A DNA stretch of 12,708 bases. Origin: JAWWPY01 sp964412845 (GTDB taxonomy: Bacteria; Actinomycetota; Actinomycetes; Streptosporangiales; Streptosporangiaceae). Positions 5,826 to 11,261 of this stretch are shown piece after piece (position 1 is the first letter of the stretch; each line of letters starts with the position of its first letter). The notes beneath the pieces are model-generated. The model worked only from the letters and a program-made list of their open reading frames with translations. It had not been told where the DNA came from and did no database searches. The stretch is taken from NCBI GenBank assembly GCA_964412845.1, contig CAYPQM010000180.1, positions 1-12,708 of the forward strand. Reading direction: 5' to 3'. Position numbers and translations under genes: made by a program.

Positions 5826-6254
5826 TCAGCGTCGTGCCTTGGGCGCGACCAGGCGGGTACCGAGCCAGTCCCGGGCGGCGCTCACGCTTGACGTCTGGGA
5901 GAGCCCGGCGGTCAGCGCGGCCTCTCCGATCTCGCTGGGCTCGACGTGCTGGGCCCGCCCGGCTTTGGGTGTCAGCAGCCAGATGTATCCGCCGTCGGCG
6001 AGCGGCGTCAGCGCGTCTGCCAAGGCGTCGAAGAGGTCCCCATCCCCGTCCCGCCACCAGAGCAGGACCACATCGACGACATCGTCATAGTCCTCATCGA
6101 CGAGCTCCACGTTCTCGAGCCGTTCGATCTCGTCACGCAACTGCTCATCGCAGTCGTCGTCGTAACCGATCTCCTGCACCACCTGACCTGGCTTGATGCC
6201 AAGTCGCCCGGCCAGGCCCGGCTGATCCTGCGCCTGGCGCGCGGTCGCGCTCAC
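5826..6254 (-). CDS. DUF3052 family protein
   Basis: A 142-residue acidic protein of the actinobacterial DUF3052 family, function unknown. The diagnostic core is clear: GIKPGQVVQEIGYDDD, then ELVDEDYDDVVDVVLLWWRD, GGYIWLLTPKAG and the C-terminal AGLSQTSSVSAARDW followed by LVAPKARR. The fold is likely alpha/beta, and the Asp-rich stretch is a family trait. I chose GTG 6254 (MSATARQ...) because AGGAGG at 6261-6266 lies 6 nt upstream and family members typically begin MSATA. Starts at ATG 6269 or 6377 are less well supported. In my recollection DUF3052 genes commonly neighbour aceE and a peroxiredoxin in actinobacteria, as here, which hints at a link to central metabolism or redox status but proves nothing. 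Confidence 0.92.
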   Translation of the reverse strand: MSATARQAQDQPGLAGRLGIKPGQVVQEIGYDDDCDEQLRDEIERLENVELVDEDYDDVVDVVLLWWRDGDGDLFDALADALTPLADGGYIWLLTPKAGRAQHVEPSEIGEAALTAGLSQTSSVSAARDWLGTRLVAPKARR

Positions 6255-6464
6255 TGATGTCCTCCTCATCACCTTTCCCACGGCCCGGCTCGCATCTGGC
6301 CAGCTACGGCATACTGCCCGAGCTTCGCGCCAGCCGGCGCCGTGGCCGCGTCGGCACCACTTGTTCGGACAGTTCACACTGGGCGCGGCCCCTGCGCAAG
6401 TGGCAAATGGCCCTGGCGGCGAAAACCGATGTCACAGTTTGATCTTCCCCCGGCCCCGGCCGAA

Positions 6465-6875
6465 CTATCCGAGGAATGAAAGACGCACCTGTCTGTCCGT
6501 ATTGTCAGTATTCAGGTCAACCAGCGCCACGGACTGCCAGGTGCCCAGCGCCAGCCGCCCGGCCAGCACCGGAATGGTAGCGAACGGCGCCACGAACGCT
6601 GGCAGCACGTGGGACCGCCCGTGCCCGGGCGACCCGTGGGCGTGCCGCCAGCGCTCGTCGGCCCGCAGCATCTCGGCCAGCACGCCGAGCAGGTCGGCAT
6701 CGCTGCCCGCGCCGAGCTCGATCAGCGCCACGCCCACGGTCGCATGCGGCACGAACACGTGCAGCAGCCCGTCTCCCCCGTCTGCCGCCGCAGCGGCGAA
6801 TTCCGCGCACTGACGGGTAATGTCGTGCACGCTATCGCGGTGCCCGGTATGCACCCGGACAATCAACGTCTCCAT
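6465..6875 (-). CDS. yjbQ: YjbQ/UPF0047 family protein (secondary thiamine-phosphate synthase type)
   Basis: A 136-residue protein of the YjbQ/UPF0047 family, a small trimeric beta fold. Family members have weak thiamine-phosphate synthase activity, but the physiological role is unsettled. Conserved elements are LLHVFVPHATVGVALIE (37-53; the usual PHTTAAL-like motif, with H44), GSPGHGRSHVLPAFVAPF (81-98; the second histidine cluster) and RLALGTWQSVALVDLN (107-122; the family G-T-W-Q signature). The chain is full length. ATG 6875 has a modest GAGGG upstream. The gene follows DUF1918 by 68 nt on the same strand, after a hairpin. A link to TPP-dependent AceE next door is tempting but rests only on proximity. 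Confidence 0.9.
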   Translation of the reverse strand: METLIVRVHTGHRDSVHDITRQCAEFAAAAADGGDGLLHVFVPHATVGVALIELGAGSDADLLGVLAEMLRADERWRHAHGSPGHGRSHVLPAFVAPFATIPVLAGRLALGTWQSVALVDLNTDNTDRQVRLSFLG

Positions 6876-6923
6876 ACCGCACGACCCTCGCGGGCCGGCC
6901 CCCCAGTACGCAACCCGCGTCCC

Positions 6924-6944
6924 GGGGGCGCACGGAGCACCCCC
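6924..6944 (-). terminator. Hairpin at the DUF1918 stop codon
   Basis: On minus-strand RNA, GGGGGUGC (6944 down to 6937) pairs with GCGCCCCC (6931 down to 6924) across a 5-nt loop. This is an 8-bp stem with one U-G wobble. The wobble becomes an A/C mismatch in plus-strand RNA, so the structure favours minus-strand transcription, as expected for a terminator of DUF1918. It starts at the stop codon itself and lacks a U-tract. Confidence 0.45.
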
Positions 6945-7168
6945 TACCGGCCGCTCTTCTTGGCCCGGCCGGCGCCGGCCTTGCGGCCCGCGCTTTCCAC
7001 CACGGCATCAGGGCCGGGGAACACCAGCCCGGTGTGCCCGTCATCGAATCGCACCAGGTACGGCGGCGCCCCTCCGCTGCCCTTGACCTCCACGATCTCC
7101 CCGATCTTGTCAGGGTGGCCCACGCTGTTGCCATGTACGTGGAGTCGGTCTCCGATGGCTGCCTGCAT
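6944..7168 (-). CDS. DUF1918 family protein
   Basis: A 74-residue protein of the small actinobacterial DUF1918 family (SH3-like beta barrel; function unknown). Residues 1-58 show the family pattern: AAIGDRLHVHGNSVGHPDK, then GEIVEVKGSGGAPPYLVRF and DDGHTGLVFPGPDAVVE. The C-terminal 15 residues are Lys/Arg/Gly-rich (GRKAGAGRAKKSGR), suggesting a nucleic-acid-contacting tail. The frame is open to 7276, but ATG 7168 is preferred because AGGAGG lies 8 nt upstream and MQAAIGDRL is the normal family opening. It diverges from aceE, sharing a 259-bp intergenic region, and leads the minus-strand cluster. Confidence 0.9.
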   Translation of the reverse strand: MQAAIGDRLHVHGNSVGHPDKIGEIVEVKGSGGAPPYLVRFDDGHTGLVFPGPDAVVESAGRKAGAGRAKKSGR

Positions 7169-7427
7169 GCTCGCATCCTCCTGTCCAGGTTCGCCCGCGG
7201 TGCGCCCCGGCGCATACGCTGAGAGAGCACCAGGGTGCCTACCCTCACCGTCTACCCACAGTTGCCTGGTAAGCATCGATTACCGCCGGGTAGAGATGCG
7301 TTTGCAGGGCACACGTACCAGAATTGGTCTGGACAACCCCTGACGCACAGGGTGGCCACCAGCTGCCCTGTTCGACGGGAATGGCGGCTACCGCCGCCCG
7401 ACCACTGCGGAAGGCGAGGATTATCCC
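7169..7427. promoter_or_regulatory. Divergent regulatory region between DUF1918 and aceE
   Basis: 259 bp carrying both promoters. Visible elements are a GntR-like half-palindrome TTGGTCTGGACAA (7324-7336), a GGTGC/GCACC/GGTGC triplet (7199-7203, 7227-7231, 7234-7238) that could form mutually exclusive stems, and a short GGCGG-CTA-CCGCC hairpin (7384-7396) just before the aceE ribosome binding site. I could not assign -35/-10 pairs with confidence on either strand. Confidence 0.45.
7324..7336. promoter_or_regulatory. Candidate GntR-family operator upstream of aceE
   Basis: TTGGTCTGGACAA has the GT-N4-AC core (GTCTGGAC, 7327-7334) of GntR-family sites. Its TGGTCTGGACAA differs at 2 of 12 positions from TGGTCTAGACCA, the core of the streptomycete DasR-type site. 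The ATTGGT half also recalls the E. coli PdhR box, although the spacing differs. It lies about 92 bp upstream of the aceE start. Resemblance only. Confidence 0.3.
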
Positions 7428-10271
7428 GTGGCTGCCGGACGTCAGCGTTTCTCGATCATCAGCGACGGGCTTCCCACCCAGTTGCCCGACATCGACCCGG
7501 ACGAGACCCGAGAGTGGGTCGAGTCGTTCGACGACGTAGTACGCACCCGCGGCCGCTCCCGCGCCAGGTACGTCATGCTGCGCCTGCTGGAGCGGGCCCG
7601 CGAGCAGCAGGTGGGCGTGCCCGGCCTGCGCAGCACCGACTTCATCAACACCATCCCGCCGGAGCGCGAGCCGTGGTTCCCCGGCGACGAGTACGTCGAG
7701 CGGCGGATCCGCGCCTACATCCGGTGGAACGCCGCCGTCATGGTGTCCCGGGCGAACCGGCCAGGCATGGGCGTCGGCGGGCACATCGCCACCTACGCCT
7801 CGGCCGCCAGCCTGTATGAGGTCGGGTTCAATCACTTCTTCCACGGCAAGGAGCACGGTGAGTCGGGCGATCAGGTCTTCTTCCAGGGGCACGCGGCCCC
7901 GGGCATTTACGCCCGCGCGTTCCTCGAAGGACGGCTGACCCAGCAGCAGCTCGACGGCTTCCGCCAGGAACTGTCCCATCCGGGTGGCGGGCTGCCGTCC
8001 TACCCGCATCCACGCCTGATGCCCGACTTCTGGGAGTTCCCCACCGTGTCCATGGGCCTGGGCGCGATCAACTCGGTGTACCAGGCCAGGTTCAACAAGT
8101 ACCTGCTGGCCCGGGAGATCAAGGACACCAGCCGGTCACACGTCTGGGCCTTCCTCGGCGACGGCGAGACCGACGAGCCTGAGGTCCTCGGCTCGATCGG
8201 GCTGGCCGCCCGCGAGGAACTGGACAACCTCACCTTCGTCATCAACTGCAACCTGCAGCGGCTGGACGGCCCGGTCCGCGGCAACGGCAAGATCATCCAG
8301 GAGCTCGAGTCGTTCTTCCGCGGCGCGGGCTGGAACGTGATCAAGGTCATCTGGGGCCGTGACTGGGACCCGCTGCTGGCCAAGGACGTGGACGGGGTCC
8401 TCGTCAACAAGATGAACACGACCCCGGACGGGCAGTTCCAGACCTACTCCGTGGAGAACGGCGGCTACACCCGGGAGCACTTCTTCGGCGGCGACCCGCG
8501 GCTGCGGGCGATGGTCGAGCACCTGTCCGACGACGAGGTGCGCAACCTGTCCCGGGGCGGCCACGACTACCGCAAGGTGTACGCCGCGTTCAAGGCCGCG
8601 CAGGAGCACGTCGGCCAGCCGACCGTGATCCTGGCGCACACCATCAAGGGCTGGACCCTGGGCCCGGACTTCGAGGCCCGCAACGCCACCCACCAGATGA
8701 AGAAGCTCACCGTCGCCGAACTGAAAGAGTTCCGCGACCGGCTTTACCTGCCGATCCCCGACGCGGCCCTGGAAGCGGAACTGCCGCCCTACTACCACCC
8801 GGGCGAGGACTCCGACGAGATCACCTACATGCGGGAACGGCGGGCCGCGCTCGGCGGCTACCTGCCCAAGCGGGTGGTCCGCGCCAAGCCGCTCACCCTG
8901 CCCGGCGACGCCGTGTACGGCGAGCTCAAGCACGGGTCCGGCAAGCAGGCGGTAGCCACCACCATGGCGTTCGTCAGGCTGCTCAAGGACCTGATGAAGG
9001 ACCCGGGGATCGGTGCGCGTTTCGTGCCGGTGATCCCGGACGAGGCACGCACGTTCGGCATGGACTCACTCTTCCCGACCGCGAAGATCTACTCGCCGCA
9101 CGGCCAGTCCTACGAGGCCGTGGACCGCGCGCTGCTGCTGGGCTACAAGGAGTCGGAGCGCGGCCAGATCCTGCATGAGGGGATCAGCGAGGCCGGCGCG
9201 ATGGGGTCGGTGATCGCCGCGGGGACCTCGTACGCCACGCACGCCGCGCCGATGATCCCCATCTACGTCTTCTACTCGATGTTCGGCTGGCAGCGCACCG
9301 GCGACGAGATGTGGGCGTTCGGCGACCAGCTTGGCCGTGGCTTCCTGCTGGGCGCCACGGCGGGCCGGACCACCCTCACCGGTGAGGGCCTGCAGCACAA
9401 CGACGGGCATTCGGTGCTGCTCGCCTCGGTCAGCCCGGCGTGCGTGTCCTACGACGCGGCCTGGGGCTACGAGCTCAGCTACATCGTCCAGGAAGGGCTG
9501 CGCCGGATGTACGGGGCACCGGAGGGTCACCCCGACGGCGAGGACATCTTCTACTACCTGACGTTGTACAACGAGCCGTACCAGCAGCCGGCCGAGCCGG
9601 CCGGCTTCCCCGGCGGGTCAGCCGCCCTGCAGCAGGGCATCCTGCGCGGGCTCTACCGTTACGCGGCCGCCCCCGAGGCGGCCCCGGGCACTGACCAGGC
9701 CCAGCCCGCCGCGGGCGCCGACAGCCCGGCCGAGCCCGCCCTGGCCACCGGCAGTGCCGACGGCGCCGGCCATCCGCACGCGCAGATCCTGGCGTCCGGG
9801 GTAGCGATGCGCTGGGCGCTGGACGCACAACGGCTGCTACGCGAGGACTGGGGTGTCGCGGCGGATGTCTGGTCGGCAACCTCCTGGACCGAGCTGCGCC
9901 GCGACGCGCTGGCCTGCGAGGAGTGGAACATGCTGCACCCCGATGTGGAGCCGCGGGTGCCGTACGTGACTCAGGCGCTGGATGGCAGCCCGGGCCCCGT
10001 GGTCGCGGTGAGCGACTGGATCCGGGCGGTCCCCGACCAGATCGCGCGCTGGGTGCCGGCCCCGTTCAACTCGCTGGGTACCGATGGCTACGGGTTCTCC
10101 GACACCCGAGCCGCCGCGCGGCGGTTCTTCCACGTGGACGCGGAGTCGATCACCCTGGCCGTGCTGAGCCAGCTCGCCCGGCTCGGCGAGGTGAAGCCGG
10201 AGGCCCTCGGCCAGGCGATCGAGAAATACCGCCTGGACGTCCCGGTCAGCACGGCACTGGCCAAGGACTAG
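7428..10271 (+). CDS. aceE: Pyruvate dehydrogenase E1 component (homodimeric type)
   Basis: A 947-residue thiamine-diphosphate enzyme that decarboxylates pyruvate and acetylates the lipoyl group of E2, feeding acetyl-CoA to the TCA cycle. The sequence is family-like throughout. RWNAAVMVSRANRPGMGVGG (99-118) and the substrate-side GHAAPGIYARAFLEGRL (154-170) are conserved. The ThDP/Mg motif begins GDGETDEPE (244-252) and ends VINCNLQRLDGPVRGNGK (271-288). The pyrimidine and transketolase-C domains follow (for example GISEAGAMGS). Start at GTG 7428 follows AAGGCGAGG by about 8 nt. It is some 30 residues longer than Streptomyces homologues as I recall them, mainly from an Ala/Pro-rich insert at about 745-783. 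E2 and E3 are not in this window. Confidence 0.97.
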   Translation: MAAGRQRFSIISDGLPTQLPDIDPDETREWVESFDDVVRTRGRSRARYVMLRLLERAREQQVGVPGLRSTDFINTIPPEREPWFPGDEYVERRIRAYIRWNAAVMVSRANRPGMGVGGHIATYASAASLYEVGFNHFFHGKEHGESGDQVFFQGHAAPGIYARAFLEGRLTQQQLDGFRQELSHPGGGLPSYPHPRLMPDFWEFPTVSMGLGAINSVYQARFNKYLLAREIKDTSRSHVWAFLGDGETDEPEVLGSIGLAAREELDNLTFVINCNLQRLDGPVRGNGKIIQELESFFRGAGWNVIKVIWGRDWDPLLAKDVDGVLVNKMNTTPDGQFQTYSVENGGYTREHFFGGDPRLRAMVEHLSDDEVRNLSRGGHDYRKVYAAFKAAQEHVGQPTVILAHTIKGWTLGPDFEARNATHQMKKLTVAELKEFRDRLYLPIPDAALEAELPPYYHPGEDSDEITYMRERRAALGGYLPKRVVRAKPLTLPGDAVYGELKHGSGKQAVATTMAFVRLLKDLMKDPGIGARFVPVIPDEARTFGMDSLFPTAKIYSPHGQSYEAVDRALLLGYKESERGQILHEGISEAGAMGSVIAAGTSYATHAAPMIPIYVFYSMFGWQRTGDEMWAFGDQLGRGFLLGATAGRTTLTGEGLQHNDGHSVLLASVSPACVSYDAAWGYELSYIVQEGLRRMYGAPEGHPDGEDIFYYLTLYNEPYQQPAEPAGFPGGSAALQQGILRGLYRYAAAPEAAPGTDQAQPAAGADSPAEPALATGSADGAGHPHAQILASGVAMRWALDAQRLLREDWGVAADVWSATSWTELRRDALACEEWNMLHPDVEPRVPYVTQALDGSPGPVVAVSDWIRAVPDQIARWVPAPFNSLGTDGYGFSDTRAAARRFFHVDAESITLAVLSQLARLGEVKPEALGQAIEKYRLDVPVSTALAKD

Positions 10272-10278
10272 GCCATGG

Positions 10279-11154
10279 CTAGCCCGCCGCCGTGCGTCCG
10301 GCGAGGTCAGCGCTGACCTGCCACAGCCGGGCGGCGGCGGCGGTGTCGTAGGAGGCCGGGCTGGAGGTCTTCGGCTTGCTGTCGGCGAAGTACTTGCCGG
10401 TGACACCCTCGACCTCAGCAGCGGAAGCCAGGTAGATCGAGGTGGCCGCGCCCTTCTCCGGCGTCTTCAGGAACAGCCGGACCAGCGGAAGGAAGATCTT
10501 CCACATCGGCGGGGGATCCTCGGCGGCGAATCCGGTGCGCACCACGCCTGGATGCACCGCGGTGGCGGTGACGCCCGTGCCGTCCAGGCGGCGCGCCAGC
10601 TCGTAGGTGAACAGGACATTGGCCAGTTTCGACTGGTTGTAGGCCTGCTGCCCGGAGTATCGGCGCTCACCCTGGAGATCGTCGAAATTGATCTTCCCCA
10701 TGCCCTGGGCGGCGGAGGACACGGTCACGATCCGGGCCGGGGCGCTGGCCTTGAGCCGGCCGAGGAGCAGGTCGGTGAGCAGGAACGGGGCGAGGTGGTT
10801 GACCGCGAAGGTGTGCTCCAGCCCGTCCGCGGTAACCCGGCGGGTGGCCCAGAAGCCGCCGACGTTGTTGACCAGAACATCCAGCCGCGGGTACGCGGCC
10901 AGCACCGCACTGGCCAGCCGCCGCACCTCGGCCTGCGATGACATGTCGGCGGGAAACGGGTCTACCGCTGGATTGCCCGACGCGGCGGCGATGTCAGCCG
11001 CCGCGGCCCGGGTGCGGGCGATGTCCCGGCAGGTGATGCCGACCCGGGCGCCCATCCCGGCCAGGCCGATGGCTGTCGCCCGGCCGATCCCGCTGGTGCC
11101 GCCAGTGATCAGGACTGTCCGGCCGGTCATCGGGCCGGCGGCGATGTCGACCAT
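10279..11154 (-). CDS. Short-chain dehydrogenase/reductase, retinol-dehydrogenase-like
   Basis: A 291-residue classical SDR using NAD(P)(H) to oxidise or reduce an unidentified alcohol or ketone. The cofactor loop is ITGGTSGIG (16-24), the structural NNVG is at 96-99, the catalytic serine is S146 in IVTVSSAAQ, and the active site is Y172-x-x-x-K176 (AYNQSK). R43 after the second strand (TCRDIARTR) favours NADP(H). The C-terminal GKYFADSKPKTSSPA (253-267) and the spacing to HPGVVRTG (201-208) fit the retinol-dehydrogenase/WW-oxidoreductase-like branch common in actinobacteria. The ATG at 11154 has AAGGAG upstream. It converges with aceE, with 7 bp between stop codons, and diverges from the PspA/HTH fusion gene across an inverted repeat. 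Confidence 0.93.
   Translation of the reverse strand: MVDIAAGPMTGRTVLITGGTSGIGRATAIGLAGMGARVGITCRDIARTRAAAADIAAASGNPAVDPFPADMSSQAEVRRLASAVLAAYPRLDVLVNNVGGFWATRRVTADGLEHTFAVNHLAPFLLTDLLLGRLKASAPARIVTVSSAAQGMGKINFDDLQGERRYSGQQAYNQSKLANVLFTYELARRLDGTGVTATAVHPGVVRTGFAAEDPPPMWKIFLPLVRLFLKTPEKGAATSIYLASAAEVEGVTGKYFADSKPKTSSPASYDTAAAARLWQVSADLAGRTAAG
10304..10319. terminator. 16-bp perfect palindrome near the aceE/SDR convergence
   Basis: AGGTCAGCGCTGACCT is a perfect palindrome that could form a 6-bp stem with a GCGC loop. It lies 33 nt past the aceE stop, inside the last codons of the SDR gene. It is the only strong symmetrical element where aceE transcription should end, but it has no U-tract and is coding, so the role is uncertain. 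Confidence 0.3.
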
Positions 11155-11202
11155 CGCTGACTCCTTAACGCCTCAGCCCGCTGCCGTGCTCCCGGGAACC
11201 GC

Positions 11203-11236
11203 AGTACGATAGTACCCCTAGGTACTAACGATACTC
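11203..11236. promoter_or_regulatory. Inverted-repeat operator in the divergent SDR / fusion-gene promoter
   Basis: TAGTACC (11210-11216), four bases (CCTA), then GGTACTA (11221-11227) form a perfect 7-bp inverted repeat. The symmetry extends imperfectly outward to AGTACGA on the left and GATACT on the right, about 34 bp in all. It overlaps a minus-strand -10-like TACTAT (11214 down to 11209) and abuts a plus-strand -10-like GATACT (11230-11235), so one bound repressor could block both promoters. Neither -10 has a good -35. Size and symmetry fit TetR- or XRE-type dimers. Confidence 0.6.
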
Positions 11237-11261
11237 AGTTGCTGGCGCGGGAGGCTGCGGC

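Noticed and set aside
7199..7238. Possible TPP riboswitch upstream of the TPP enzyme gene aceE (GGTGC, CTGAGAG at 7219-7225, GCACC)
   Set aside because: The first half resembles a THI box, but the second conserved half (the C-C-T-G-A...G-G-T-A-A-T...A-G-G-G-A region) is not present downstream, and aceE is not a usual thiamine-regulated gene. A covariance-model scan would settle it.
8136..8933. 265-codon minus-strand frame inside aceE
   Set aside because: It lies wholly antisense to conserved AceE coding sequence, the usual third-position GC artefact.
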